Notes: generated from the sequence alone by a model not told the origin. DNA of 64,000 bases from WLMZ01 sp038227995 (GCA_038227995.1 JBBRPP010000030.1:1-64000); one strand, 5' to 3'. Positions 8,826 through 17,718 are shown, counted from the stretch's first letter. Numbers and translations: made by a program.

Positions 8826-9682
8826 GGCATGTGCACTCCACCGTTGGGGCGAAGAACTTCGCCGGTCATGAACTTCGATGCGTCGGCCGCGAGATACAGC
8901 ATCGCGTACGAGATGTCGGTCGGCACACCGATGGTGCCCAGCGGCGATTGAGCGCTGCGCACACCGACGATCTCGTCACGCTTGGCATCGTCGACCGATC
9001 CGTCCGATGCGACCCAGATGCGCTGGGTCATCGGCGTCTCGACGAAGCCGGGAGCAACCGTGTTGCAGCGGATGCCGAACGGGCCCAGCTCGATCGCGAC
9101 GATTCGACCGAGTTGGATGACGCCCGCCTTCGACACGCCGTACGCGGTGAGTGTCGGCGCGGGCATCTCGCCGCCGGCCGATGCAACGTTGATGATCGAC
9201 CCGCGCCGCGCCATCTTCATCACGCGGCCCGCCGCGGCGCAGCCCCACACGACGCCTTTGAGGTTGACCCCGAGGACTGCATCAAGATCCGCCTCGGTGA
9301 CGTCGACGACCAACGCGTTGCGGATGATGCCGGCCACGTTGGCCCATACATCGATACGGCCGTTGGCACGAACGGCGGCTCGCGCCAGATCGTCGACATC
9401 ATCCTTGGCGGAGACATCGGTACGCACGATGATCGGCGTCGCTGCTCCGAGCGCGTCGATCAGCGATGCGGTCTCGGCCAGCCCGCCATCGGACTGATCG
9501 GCGAGGACCACGGTGGCTCCGGCCTGAGCGAACGTGATCGCCGTCTGGCGCCCGATGCCGGCCCCTGCACCGGTCACCACGGCGGTGCGTCCATCGAGCG
9601 TGAAGGCTGCCGCGAGCTCGTCGTGCAACGGCCGCACCGCGGCAGCCGACGCCGCCGTGCGCAGCCCCGAGATCATGTCCAT
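8822..9682 (-). CDS. SDR family oxidoreductase
   Basis: 286 aa. It carries TGAGAGIGRQTA (dinucleotide motif), DVWANVAG, the Ser of NVASAGGE, and YGVSKAG as catalytic Tyr and Lys. About 30 residues precede the Rossmann fold. ATG 9682 is preferred to a GTG at 9727, because it leaves a 13-bp gap after the LLM gene and has a GGTGAG-like ribosome site upstream. Together with the LLM enzyme upstream and the second SDR downstream it probably forms a catabolic module oxidising an alcohol or carbonyl product (inference). Confidence 0.88.
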   Translation of the reverse strand: MDMISGLRTAASAAAVRPLHDELAAAFTLDGRTAVVTGAGAGIGRQTAITFAQAGATVVLADQSDGGLAETASLIDALGAATPIIVRTDVSAKDDVDDLARAAVRANGRIDVWANVAGIIRNALVVDVTEADLDAVLGVNLKGVVWGCAAAGRVMKMARRGSIINVASAGGEMPAPTLTAYGVSKAGVIQLGRIVAIELGPFGIRCNTVAPGFVETPMTQRIWVASDGSVDDAKRDEIVGVRSAQSPLGTIGVPTDISYAMLYLAADASKFMTGEVLRPNGGVHMP

Positions 9683-9695
9683 CGAGTCGCCGTTC

Positions 9696-10844
9696 TCACC
9701 GGACGCCGGCCGTGACCCGGTGGCCACGCGCTTCGAGGGCAGGAATGACCTGCTTCGCCAACAGCTCGAGCGTGCGCATCACCTTGTCGTGGGGCAGGTC
9801 ACCGAATTGCACGTAGCACAGCAACTCGTCGACGCCGACCTCGTCGTAGCGGATGATCTTCTCCAAACACTCCTCCGGTGTGCCGATGATGATCATGTCC
9901 TGCTCCTGATAGTGCTGAACCGGAACCTGGCCGTCGATCACTGGCTGCAGCAGCGGGAAGATCGCCTGCTGCTCTGCCTCGCTGAGCATCGGCAACTCCC
10001 ATCGCAGCGTGAACTCGGCGAGGTGCTTGTACCACCAGTTGACGGATTCCCACAGGCCGTACGCGGCAGCTTCGTCGGCGTCGTCATAGGCGTGCACGAG
10101 TGTGTACACCCCGACGCGATCGTTGCGCACGCGGGTGAGCATGTCCTGTGGCCGCGCGATCGCCTGCGCGCTGCGATAGGCCTGGATGTGCTCAGCCATC
10201 TTCTCCACCGGTTGCAGCAGGGCGAACGAGAGCAGCCCCAAACCCAACTCGCCGGCGCTGACAGCGCTCTTGACCGTCGCTGCCGCCTGCCACACCGGCG
10301 GGTGTGGATCCTGGAAGGGCTTGGGGGTCTGCATCCGTTCGGGGAAGGACAGGTTCTCGCTCTCCCACGAGAACGTCTCGTTCTCCCACATCCCGACGAC
10401 GATCTCGATCGCCTCGCGCCATTGATCGCGTGACCTGTCGTCGGTCGGCACGCCGAAGGCAGCCTGCTCCATCGGCGTCGACCGACCGGTACCCCACTCG
10501 ACCCGGCCGTGGCTGAGCACGTCGACGGTCGCGACCTTCTCGGCGACACGTGCCGGATGGATGAAGCCGAACGGCATCAAGGTGACACCGAAGCCGAGCT
10601 TGATCTGCTGCGTACTGAGCGCGAGCCCACCCAGGATCGCCTCCGAACACGGCGACGCCGAACGGCCGTCACGAAAGTGGTGCTCGACGCACCAGACCGT
10701 GTTGAAGCCGAGCTTGTCGGCGTACTGGATCTCGGCGATGGCCTCGTCGTAGGTGCGCTGTTCGGCTTCGCGCTGGCCGTACGGATGCGGCTTGCTCCAC
10801 GGTTTGATCTTCGGCTGGAACTCGTACAACAGGTCGAGCTTCAT
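9696..10844 (-). CDS. LLM class (luciferase-like) flavin-dependent oxidoreductase
   Basis: 382 aa. Luciferase-like motifs are VWCVEHHFRDGRS, IHPARVAEKVATVDVLSHGRVEWGTGRST and FQDPHPPVWQAA. It is related to the 468-1571 protein, with the same C-terminal pattern (LPHDKVMRTLELL...VIPAL). ATG 10844 has an AGAGGGG ribosome site about 8 bp upstream. It is the first gene of the operon that continues with two SDR genes. A 72-bp AT-rich gap separates it from the divergent IclR regulator, which is its likely controller. Cofactor (F420 or FMN) and substrate are unknown. Confidence 0.85.
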   Translation of the reverse strand: MKLDLLYEFQPKIKPWSKPHPYGQREAEQRTYDEAIAEIQYADKLGFNTVWCVEHHFRDGRSASPCSEAILGGLALSTQQIKLGFGVTLMPFGFIHPARVAEKVATVDVLSHGRVEWGTGRSTPMEQAAFGVPTDDRSRDQWREAIEIVVGMWENETFSWESENLSFPERMQTPKPFQDPHPPVWQAAATVKSAVSAGELGLGLLSFALLQPVEKMAEHIQAYRSAQAIARPQDMLTRVRNDRVGVYTLVHAYDDADEAAAYGLWESVNWWYKHLAEFTLRWELPMLSEAEQQAIFPLLQPVIDGQVPVQHYQEQDMIIIGTPEECLEKIIRYDEVGVDELLCYVQFGDLPHDKVMRTLELLAKQVIPALEARGHRVTAGVR

Positions 10845-10916
10845 GTGCGGCCCCTCTACAGTCGTGCTAGGTACAGTTTTGCAATATCGAATTTGTCTTT
10901 GTAGTGTCAGAACCAT
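10845..10916. promoter_or_regulatory. divergent promoter/operator region between LLM operon and iclR-type gene
   Basis: This 72-bp gap is clearly more AT-rich than its surroundings (for example TTTTGCAATATCGAATTTG). The segment ACAGTTTTGC...CGAATTTGT, about 10876-10900, is a weak imperfect dyad and could hold the IclR operator and both promoters. I cannot place -35 and -10 boxes with confidence. Confidence 0.4.
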
Positions 10917-11807
10917 ATGTCGCGACCAGCGCTGTCCGCCACCCGTGCGCTGGCGGTGCTCGACTTCCTGGCAGCTCACCCGACGGACGAGTTCATGCTG
11001 TCCGATCTCGCCGAGCGACTCGACATCAACGGCGCGTCGCTGCACGCGATCCTGGCCGTGCTCACCGACACCGGCTACACATCCCGCCACGCACGGCGGC
11101 GCACGTACACGCTCGGTCCGTCGTTGGTGGCCGTCGGCAGCGCCGCGCTGGAACGCCACCCGGCGATCGACCTCGGCCGTGATGCAGCCCGTCGTCTGTC
11201 AGCCGCCACGGGCCTCGAGGTCGCCGTCACCGCAGTCGCGGGCACCGAGATCGCGTTCGTCGCGCGAGCTGGTGTACAGCGCGCCCGCGGCATCGACATC
11301 CACGTCGGCCAGCGGGTGCCTCTCGCGCCGCCGCTCGGCGCGGTGTTCATGGCATGGGCCGACGATCGACGCGTGCACGAATGGCTGGACCGCGTCGGCG
11401 ACGACGAACATCGCACCGAGCTGCGCACCGTGCTCGACATCGTGCGCCAACGTGGGTTCTCCGTCGCGCTCGAAGACGACGCCCGGCGCGGCATCGGTGC
11501 TGCGCTCGATCGACTCGCCGACACGCCGCACGACATCTCGTCGGCGCGGCGCATCGACCAGTACGTCGACGAACTCGGCCGGCACGACTACCACCTGGTC
11601 CGTCTCGAACCCGCTCAGCAGTACGACGTGTCGATGATCGCCGCGCCGGTGTTCGACGGCGCCGGCCACGCGACGGTGGCGCTCACCTTGCTCGGCTTCG
11701 ATCCGCTGACGTCAGGCGCCGATGTGCTGCAGCTCGGTCAACAGGTACGCGACGCCGCGCTGGTGGTCACCAAACGATCGCGAGGACGGGTTGCCCCGCC
11801 GCCGTGA
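10917..11807 (+). CDS. IclR family transcriptional regulator
   Basis: 296 aa. An N-terminal winged helix-turn-helix (residues about 5-60: RALAVLDFLAAHP, LSDLAERLDINGASLHAILAVLTDTGY) is followed by an effector domain (TGLEVAVTAVAGTEIAFVARA, VGQRVPLAPPLGAVFMAW). IclR proteins usually control catabolic operons and their own gene by binding a small aromatic or carboxylic effector. It diverges from the LLM-SDR-SDR operon, the obvious target. The ATG at 10917 immediately precedes the HTH. Confidence 0.85.
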   Translation: MSRPALSATRALAVLDFLAAHPTDEFMLSDLAERLDINGASLHAILAVLTDTGYTSRHARRRTYTLGPSLVAVGSAALERHPAIDLGRDAARRLSAATGLEVAVTAVAGTEIAFVARAGVQRARGIDIHVGQRVPLAPPLGAVFMAWADDRRVHEWLDRVGDDEHRTELRTVLDIVRQRGFSVALEDDARRGIGAALDRLADTPHDISSARRIDQYVDELGRHDYHLVRLEPAQQYDVSMIAAPVFDGAGHATVALTLLGFDPLTSGADVLQLGQQVRDAALVVTKRSRGRVAPPP

Positions 11808-11813
11808 GTCGGG

Positions 11814-12995
11814 TCAGTGTGAATCCCACGGGGCACACAGGCCGTCGAGATCGTGGACCTCGATCTTGTCGCGGTTCTCGTAGGTCACCCAGTTGGCGGG
11901 ATCGCGGCGCAACTTGAACGTGTTGAAGCTCATGTCGGTGGTGTCGATCGCGAGGATGCGACCGGACAGTCCTTCGCCGATGTTGAGCAACAGCTTGATC
12001 ACCTCGAGCGCCTGGATCGAGCCGACGATGCCGGGCAGCACACCGAGCACACCGGCTTCGGAGCAGCTGGGGGCGAGTTCGGCGGGAGGCGCCTCGGGCA
12101 CCATGTCGCGGTAGGTGGGGCCGTTCTTCGGGTCGAACACGCTGACCATGCCCTCGAACCGGAAGATGCTGCCGTGCACCACGGGGATCCCGAGCTTGAC
12201 CGACGCATCGTTGAGCAGGTAGCGGCTGGGAAAGTTGTCGGCGCCATCGACGATGACGTCGTAGTCCTTGATGATGTCGATGATGTTGCTCGCATCAAGA
12301 CGTGTGTCGTAGGTGACGACGTTGACGTCGGGGTTGAGCATGGTCAGCGTCTTCTTCGCGCTGTCGACCTTGCGGTCGCCGATCCGGTCGAGGTTGTGCA
12401 GGATCTGGCGCTGCAGGTTCGAGGCATCGACTTCGTCCATGTCCACGATGCCGATCGTGCCGACACCGGCAGCAGCGAGGTACAGCGCTGATGGCGAGCC
12501 GAGGCCACCGGCGCCGAGCATCAGCACCTTCGACGCGAGCAGCTTGGCCTGGCCCTCGGTACCGACCTCGGGCAGCAGCAAATGGCGGCCGTAGCGGTCG
12601 CGCTGCTCGGGTGTGAGGACGATCGGCTTCTTCCAGTCGCGGCCTTCGTCCTTCCACTTGCCGAAGCCACCAGCCATCGACACGACGTCGGTGTAGCCGA
12701 GCTCCTGCAGCGTCTTGGTTGCGAACGCGGACCGGACGCCACCCGCGCAGTAGGCGATGATGGGCGTCGACTTGTCGGCGACGCGGTTCTCGATCTGGGC
12801 CTCGAGGTGACCACGGGGGATGTGGATCACGCCGGGGATCGCGCCCTGGTCGAACTCGTCTGGCTCACGAACGTCGAGGACGGTCAGCGGCGCCCCTGAG
12901 TTCTTGGCTTCGGCGATACGAGCTTCGGCGGTCGCGGTGTCGATCTCGGTGATCTCGGCCTTGGCCTTCTGCAACAGGTCACGAAACGTGGGCAT
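11814..12995 (-). CDS. rhodanese-MoeB/ThiF fusion (sulfur-carrier protein adenylyltransferase)
   Basis: 393 aa. Residues 15-120 are a rhodanese domain with active-site Cys83 in AYCAGGVRS. Residues 125-393 are a ThiF/MoeB E1-like domain with GAGGLGSP (161-168), the DMDEVDASNLQRQILH loop and a catalytic Cys in LAPSCSEAG. It would adenylate the C-terminal Gly-Gly of a ThiS/MoaD-like sulfur carrier and pass on persulfide sulfur. The E. coli zinc cysteines are replaced (TYRD and DPANW), as in actinobacterial MoeZ. Unusually, the rhodanese domain is N-terminal; in MoeZ/MOCS3 it is C-terminal. It stands alone between IclR and sirtuin genes. Confidence 0.85.
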   Translation of the reverse strand: MPTFRDLLQKAKAEITEIDTATAEARIAEAKNSGAPLTVLDVREPDEFDQGAIPGVIHIPRGHLEAQIENRVADKSTPIIAYCAGGVRSAFATKTLQELGYTDVVSMAGGFGKWKDEGRDWKKPIVLTPEQRDRYGRHLLLPEVGTEGQAKLLASKVLMLGAGGLGSPSALYLAAAGVGTIGIVDMDEVDASNLQRQILHNLDRIGDRKVDSAKKTLTMLNPDVNVVTYDTRLDASNIIDIIKDYDVIVDGADNFPSRYLLNDASVKLGIPVVHGSIFRFEGMVSVFDPKNGPTYRDMVPEAPPAELAPSCSEAGVLGVLPGIVGSIQALEVIKLLLNIGEGLSGRILAIDTTDMSFNTFKLRRDPANWVTYENRDKIEVHDLDGLCAPWDSH

Positions 12996-13045
12996 ACCGA
13001 AAGGGTACCGAACTGGTCGGGATTTGCGCCAGGGTCAGTTCGACG

Positions 13046-13822
13046 TCATTCCGGCGGCAGCAGTGCCGGCAGGATCTCGCTGATCTCGCCGCGCAGGATG
13101 TGGTCGGCGTGATGGTCGAGCTTGGTCGGCTCCCCGTTGACGATCACGATCGTGGCCCCGGCACGCTTGGCGCGGGGCACCATGCCGGCCACCGGATACA
13201 CCTGCAGCGAGGTGCCGACGGCGAGCAACACGTCGCACACATCGGCGGAGTTCAGCGCCCGCGCAATCACGGTCTCGACCAGGTTCTGGCCGAAGCTGAT
13301 CGTGTCGCTCTTCAGAATTCCAGCCCGCCCCGCGGTGCGGCACACGAGGCAGTCAGGGTCGTCCTCGCCGGCTCGGACACGGTCGAGTGCCTCGACCATC
13401 GGTCGCCGATCGCGGCACGTCCAACACATCGTGAAGTGCATCGTTCCGTGCACCTCGACAACCGCTGTGGGATCGCTGCCGGCGCGCTGGTGCAGGCCGT
13501 CGACGTTCTGAGTCACGAGCGTGACGAGTCGGTCGTCGCGCTCCAGTTCGACCAGGGCGCGATGACCCGCGTTCGGCTCGCGCGTGTGGGCCGAGTTCGA
13601 CAATCGGTTCTGCCATGCGAAGCGGCGGACGTCGGGTTCGGCGAGGTAATGCTGCAGCGTCGCCGCCTTCTCCGCAGCCGGGTTCTTGGTCCACAGTCCG
13701 TTCGGCCCGCGGAAGTCTGGGATGCCGGAATCGGTCGAGATCCCCGCGCCCGTCAACACCGTCACGCGGGCAGCGTCGCGTAAGAGCGCCCGCACGTCGT
13801 CGAGTTCGCTGTCGTCGGTCAC
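13046..13822 (-). CDS. cobB: Sir2 family NAD-dependent protein deacylase
   Basis: 258 aa. Class U/III-like sirtuin with GAGIS (25-29), GIPDFRGPNGLW, TQNVDGLH (QNVD 106-109), catalytic His125 in VEVHG, and two zinc Cys pairs, CWTC (133, 136) and CLVC (158, 161). The VGTSLQVYPVAGMV motif binds NAD. It removes acyl groups from lysines and releases nicotinamide. GTG 13822 is chosen because it lies just before the conserved fold; a TTG at 13849 is possible but has no ribosome site. It is divergent from the 13921 gene. Confidence 0.88.
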   Translation of the reverse strand: MTDDSELDDVRALLRDAARVTVLTGAGISTDSGIPDFRGPNGLWTKNPAAEKAATLQHYLAEPDVRRFAWQNRLSNSAHTREPNAGHRALVELERDDRLVTLVTQNVDGLHQRAGSDPTAVVEVHGTMHFTMCWTCRDRRPMVEALDRVRAGEDDPDCLVCRTAGRAGILKSDTISFGQNLVETVIARALNSADVCDVLLAVGTSLQVYPVAGMVPRAKRAGATIVIVNGEPTKLDHHADHILRGEISEILPALLPPE

Positions 13823-13920
13823 CCCTGAAGTTTCGCGTCCGTTTTCCAACTCGGCCAGATCGAAGCACTCAGTCAGCTGCGACTTCCCTCGCCTCTTCCA
13901 CTTCCCTCTGGGGGTTTCGC

Positions 13921-14487
13921 ATGCTGCCCACTCCGCTCGCCCCGAACCTGATCGTCATGCCCTGGCACGACCCTGTCGTCGAATCCGTCGGCTACGAAGC
14001 CCGTAGCCCATACGTCGAACTTTTCTGGCTCGGCATCCTCGGTCCGACTGCGACCTGGTTGCTGCGTCGGCTCGTCACCGGTCTCGACGCGTTTCCCGAC
14101 GGCTATCAACTCGACCTCGAAGAGACAGCAAACGCGCTCGGGCTGTCCCTGACAGCCGGGACGCACAGCCCGTTCGGCAAGGCACTGAACCGCAACATCA
14201 TGTTCGGGATGGCCCACGAGGTCCCCGGCGGAATCGCGGTTCGTCGCCAGATCCCGCCGCTCTCGTTGCGCCACCTGCGCAAGTTGCCGTCGCACCTCCA
14301 GGACGCTCACGTCGAATGGGTCGCCCGGCGCGGTTCGGACGAGCAGACGTTGGCCCGAGCGATCGAACTCGCCAGCGCGATGCTTCGCGCCGGTGACGAT
14401 CCGCACCAGATGGAGCGTCAGTTGCTGTCGTTGGGCGTCGCGCCGCGCGAAGCAGTGGAGGCTGTCCGCCAGTGCGTACCGGCCTGA
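13921..14487 (+). CDS. conserved hypothetical protein (possible DNA-binding type)
   Basis: 188 aa. The N-terminal part has SPYVELFWLGILGPTATWLLRRLVTGLD, followed by YQLDLEETANALGLS, which resembles a winged-helix layout with a helix that discriminates a target. PFGKALNRNIMFGMA and IPPLSLRHLRKLPSHLQDAHVEW look like well-conserved segments. I recall similar actinobacterial proteins but no assigned function. The ATG at 13921 follows a CTGGGGGTTTCGC leader. It is divergent from the sirtuin gene and convergent with the UPF0303 gene. Confidence 0.7.
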   Translation: MLPTPLAPNLIVMPWHDPVVESVGYEARSPYVELFWLGILGPTATWLLRRLVTGLDAFPDGYQLDLEETANALGLSLTAGTHSPFGKALNRNIMFGMAHEVPGGIAVRRQIPPLSLRHLRKLPSHLQDAHVEWVARRGSDEQTLARAIELASAMLRAGDDPHQMERQLLSLGVAPREAVEAVRQCVPA

Positions 14488-14496
14488 TTCAGCTTC

Positions 14497-14529
14497 AGTG
14501 GCGTGAGTGGCGTGAGTGGCGTCAGTGGC
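14497..14529. repeat. 9-bp tandem repeat AGTGGCGTG, about 3.5 copies
   Basis: Copies begin at 14497, 14506, 14515 (ending in C) and a partial copy at 14524. They fill the convergent gap and run into the last codons of the UPF0303 gene. Confidence 0.7.
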
Positions 14530-14992
14530 CGAGGAAGCGGTCGAGCTGCTCGACGACGAACCGGTGATCTTCGGTCTGCGGCAGTCCGGACACGGTGACC
14601 GCTCCGACGATGCCGACGCCGCGCACCGTGATCGGGAACGATCCACCGTGCGCGGCGTAGTCGTCGGGGTCGAGCCGACTGCGTTCCTCGAACGTCTTGC
14701 CGGCCGCTCGAGCGAGCGCGCCGATGTGCATCGAGCTGTGACCGAAGCGCGTCACGACGCGCGACTTGCGCTCGACCCACGCATCGTTGTCGGGTGCCGT
14801 GCCGTCGAGTGCAGCGTGGAAGAGCCGCTGGCCATTGCGGGTGATCGAGACGACGACGGCCAATGCCGCGTCCCGCGCAGCATCGACCAACTGGACGCCG
14901 AGGCGCCACGCCGTCTCGTTGTCGAAGGTGTCGAAGACGATGCGCTCTTCTTCTGCTGCGAGCGCTGCCAGATCGTCGACCGGCTCGCTCAT
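14522..14992 (-). CDS. heme-degrading domain protein (UPF0303/GlcG-HbpS-like)
   Basis: 156 aa. The pattern matches the UPF0303/HbpS-like fold: AWRLGVQLVDAARDAALAVVVSITRNGQRLFHAAL, DNDAWVERKSRVVTRFGHSS, and YAAHGGSFPITVRGVGIVGAVTVSGLPQTEDH. Relatives bind or degrade heme, or are accessory proteins of catabolic operons. The start at 14992 overlaps the stop of the upstream oxidoreductase (ATGA, 14989-14992), so translation is coupled. Confidence 0.75.
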   Translation of the reverse strand: MSEPVDDLAALAAEEERIVFDTFDNETAWRLGVQLVDAARDAALAVVVSITRNGQRLFHAALDGTAPDNDAWVERKSRVVTRFGHSSMHIGALARAAGKTFEERSRLDPDDYAAHGGSFPITVRGVGIVGAVTVSGLPQTEDHRFVVEQLDRFLGH

Positions 14993-16056
14993 CCCGCACT
15001 CCCCAACAGGGCCGGGCCGCCCGTCGCCGCGGACCGTTGCGCGGCCTCGATCACGTCGAGCGCGGCGATGGAATCGGCGGGGTCGACCGGCGGCGGCGCG
15101 CCATCGCGTAGCGAAGCGAGAACTCCCGCGTAGAAGTCCTGATATCGACCCGGCTCGGACGGCACCCGGCGAGTGTCGTCGCCGATGCCGATCACCCCCC
15201 ACGACGACTCGGGTTCGATGCCCCAATCGGGCGCGGGCGGACGACGGCCGGCGATGAGCGCTGCCTCTTGAACGTCCATCCCGAACTTGGTGAACGCGCC
15301 ACCGGAACCGAGCACGCTGAAGCGAGGGCCGGCCTCGGCCGCTGTCTGGCTCATCCACAGATGCGAACGGACGCCCGACCGGTGCGTGATCGCGACGAAC
15401 GTGTCGTCATCCACGACCACGCCCGGGCGGCGGTGATCGATCTCGGCATACACCGACGTCGCTGGGCCGAACAGCTGCAGTGCTTGGTCGATGATGTGCG
15501 CGCCGAGATCGAACAGCAGGCCGCCGGCCTCGTCGGCTGCGCCGAGCATTCGCCAGCCTTGCTTGGGAGTCGGCACCCACCGCTCGTACCGCGATTCGAA
15601 TCGTGTCACGGTGCCGAGCTCGCCGGAGTCGACCAGTCGACGAACAGTCCGGAAGTCGCTGTCGTACCGCCGGTTCTGGAACACCGTCAGCATCAACCCC
15701 TTTGCTGCGGCATCGGCCACCAGCGACCGTGCCTCGGCGGCTGACGGTGCCATCGGCTTGTCGATCACCACCGGCAGACCAGCCGCGAGAGCGCGCTGGG
15801 TCAACTCGACATGGCTGCGGTTGGGCGTTGTGACGACGATCAGATCCAGTTCGTCGACGCGATCGAAGAGTGCGTCGGCAGATTCGAGCACGGCCGCGTC
15901 GGGGTGTTCGGCGCGTAGGTTCGCCTGCCGCTGCGGATCACTGGTGACCACCGCCGCGACGCGCATGCCCGGGGTCGCGGCGACGAACGGCGCGTGGAAG
16001 ATCGCACCACCGAATCCGTAGCCGAGGATCCCGACCCGAACGTCATCGGTCGTCAT
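14989..16056 (-). CDS. Gfo/Idh/MocA family NAD(P)-dependent oxidoreductase
   Basis: 355 aa. N-terminal Rossmann fold (VGILGYGFGGAIFHAPFV), the family EKP motif as IDKPMAPSAAEA near residue 100, and the C-terminal domain with GGLLFDLGAHIIDQALQLFG (substrate-site Asp and His). Members oxidise or epimerise sugars and inositols. It is coupled by a four-base overlap to the UPF0303 protein. It lies three bases downstream of pepA on the same strand, so all three may form one transcript. Confidence 0.88.
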   Translation of the reverse strand: MTTDDVRVGILGYGFGGAIFHAPFVAATPGMRVAAVVTSDPQRQANLRAEHPDAAVLESADALFDRVDELDLIVVTTPNRSHVELTQRALAAGLPVVIDKPMAPSAAEARSLVADAAAKGLMLTVFQNRRYDSDFRTVRRLVDSGELGTVTRFESRYERWVPTPKQGWRMLGAADEAGGLLFDLGAHIIDQALQLFGPATSVYAEIDHRRPGVVVDDDTFVAITHRSGVRSHLWMSQTAAEAGPRFSVLGSGGAFTKFGMDVQEAALIAGRRPPAPDWGIEPESSWGVIGIGDDTRRVPSEPGRYQDFYAGVLASLRDGAPPPVDPADSIAALDVIEAAQRSAATGGPALLGSAG

Positions 16057-16059
16057 GGC

Positions 16060-17511
16060 TCAGCCCAGCGGCGAGAAGTTGGTGACGAGATCGATCAACA
16101 GGCGGGTGCCGTAGCCGGTGGCCCCCTTGGCCAGCCAGCCATCGTCGCCATCCATCTTCATCGTGCCGGCCATGTCGATGTGCGCCCAGGGCACGCCGCT
16201 GGTGAACTCGTCGAGGAACAGCGACGCGGTGATCGTGCCGGCCATCGGGCCACCGATGTTGCGCATGTCCGCGACGTGGCTGTCGAGCAGCTTGCGATAC
16301 TCCTTGGCCAGAGGTAGCTGCCATGTCGGCTCGTCGGTGCGCTTGCCGGCTGCAGCGACCTGATCGATCCACGCCTGATTGTTGCCGAGCAGGCCGGCGA
16401 TGCGATCACCGAGGGCGCTGACGACTGCACCGGTGAGCGTGCAGATGTCGACCATCGCATCGGGCTTCGATTCGGCTCCGAGCGACAAGCCGTCGGCGAG
16501 CACCAGGCGCCCCTCGGCGTCGGTGTTGTGGATCTCGACGGTCTTGCCGTTGCGCATCGTCAACACGTCGCCGAGCTTCAGCGCGCTCCCGGACGGCATG
16601 TTGTCGGTGCACATCAGGTAGGCCGTGACCGCCGTCTTGCAGTTGAGCGCGCCAAGCGCGCCCAACGTGCCGAGCACCGCTGCGGCACCACTCATGTCCA
16701 TCTTCATCGACGCGTGGGACGGATCGCTGGGCTTGAGGCTGATGCCACCCGAGTCGTACGTGATGCCCTTGCCGACGAGCACGACGTGGCCCTTCGGGTT
16801 CTTGGGGGTGTACGTGAGCTTGACCATCCGCGGTGGCTCGGTGCTGCCGGCGTTGACGCCGACCATGCCGCCACACCCCATCGCGATCAGCTGATCCTTG
16901 TTGAAGACCTCGACGCCCAGTCCCGCAGCCGTCGCGACCTCGACGGCCTTCTCAGCCAGCTTGCGCGCGGTCAGATATGCGGGCGGCGTGTTGGCGAGGT
17001 CGCGTGCGAGCCACGCGGCACCTGCGGTTGCCTGGCCCCGCGCCGCACCGCGACGAGCGTCGTCAGTCCGCGCTGCACCGACAACGAGCGCCAGCGACTG
17101 AATCGGCGAACCTGTCTTGTCGTTCTTCAACCCGACGTACCGATAGTTCGCCAGGGTCACGCCTTCGACGACCGCCTGGGCGGCATCGCGCGCGCTGACC
17201 CCATCGAGATCGGCCAACGATGTCGCCAATGACGCGCGCTTGCCGGCAGCGCGGGCGAACGATGCGGCTGCGCTGCGCAGCCCGTTCACACTCAGCTCGC
17301 TTGGCTTGCCGATGCCAACGGCGATCAATGTCTGGCCTGTGCTCGACGGGACGACCAGTGTCTGTCCCGGCTTGCCTTCGAAGCCGTTGGCCGCGAGGGC
17401 CGCACGATTGAACCCGAGCACCCGCGGCACGGCACCCTCGCTGCCGACGGGCACGCCAACAGCCTCAGCGGTACGTGGCGTGGATCGGACGATATCGAGA
17501 GCGATGCTCAC
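16060..17511 (-). CDS. pepA: leucyl aminopeptidase (M17 family)
   Basis: 483 aa cytosolic hexameric di-metal aminopeptidase. Metal and catalytic residues are visible: LVGKGITYDSGGISLKP (Lys248, Asp253, Lys260), MKMDMSGAAAVL, and the signature NTDAEGRL (329-336). GTG 17511 is chosen for its GGAG site five bases upstream; an in-frame ATG at 17535 lies inside an inverted repeat and has no clear ribosome site. It processes peptides during turnover; M17 members can also bind DNA. A strong dyad sits just upstream of the gene. Confidence 0.88.
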   Translation of the reverse strand: MSIALDIVRSTPRTAEAVGVPVGSEGAVPRVLGFNRAALAANGFEGKPGQTLVVPSSTGQTLIAVGIGKPSELSVNGLRSAAASFARAAGKRASLATSLADLDGVSARDAAQAVVEGVTLANYRYVGLKNDKTGSPIQSLALVVGAARTDDARRGAARGQATAGAAWLARDLANTPPAYLTARKLAEKAVEVATAAGLGVEVFNKDQLIAMGCGGMVGVNAGSTEPPRMVKLTYTPKNPKGHVVLVGKGITYDSGGISLKPSDPSHASMKMDMSGAAAVLGTLGALGALNCKTAVTAYLMCTDNMPSGSALKLGDVLTMRNGKTVEIHNTDAEGRLVLADGLSLGAESKPDAMVDICTLTGAVVSALGDRIAGLLGNNQAWIDQVAAAGKRTDEPTWQLPLAKEYRKLLDSHVADMRNIGGPMAGTITASLFLDEFTSGVPWAHIDMAGTMKMDGDDGWLAKGATGYGTRLLIDLVTNFSPLG

Positions 17512-17533
17512 GGTGACTCCATTCTTCTGACGC

Positions 17534-17569
17534 ATGAATCGGGTCAGGATAGGGCCTTACCCGATTCAT
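17534..17569 (-). promoter_or_regulatory. 11-bp perfect inverted repeat upstream of pepA
   Basis: Arms ATGAATCGGGT (17534-17544) and ACCCGATTCAT (17559-17569) are exactly complementary, with a 14-bp spacer. On the pepA strand the spacer contains TATCCT, a possible -10 box. It is 23 bp from the pepA GTG. It could be an operator covering the promoter or a leader hairpin. Confidence 0.6.
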
Positions 17570-17718
17570 ACCCCGCTCTGACGGGACAGCCACCGCAATT
17601 TGATTGACTGCGCAAGAATATCTGCAGTGATCCACGGCGAGAGTGTCCTTGGGCCGCAAACTGCTCCGGCATTTTGACGGAGAACGATCACCCGCACCGA
17701 ACTGAGGAAGGGGCACTC

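Noticed and set aside
9683..9727. GTG start at 9727 for the second SDR
   Set aside because: It would overlap the LLM gene by 32 bp, and the ATG at 9682 has a better upstream site.
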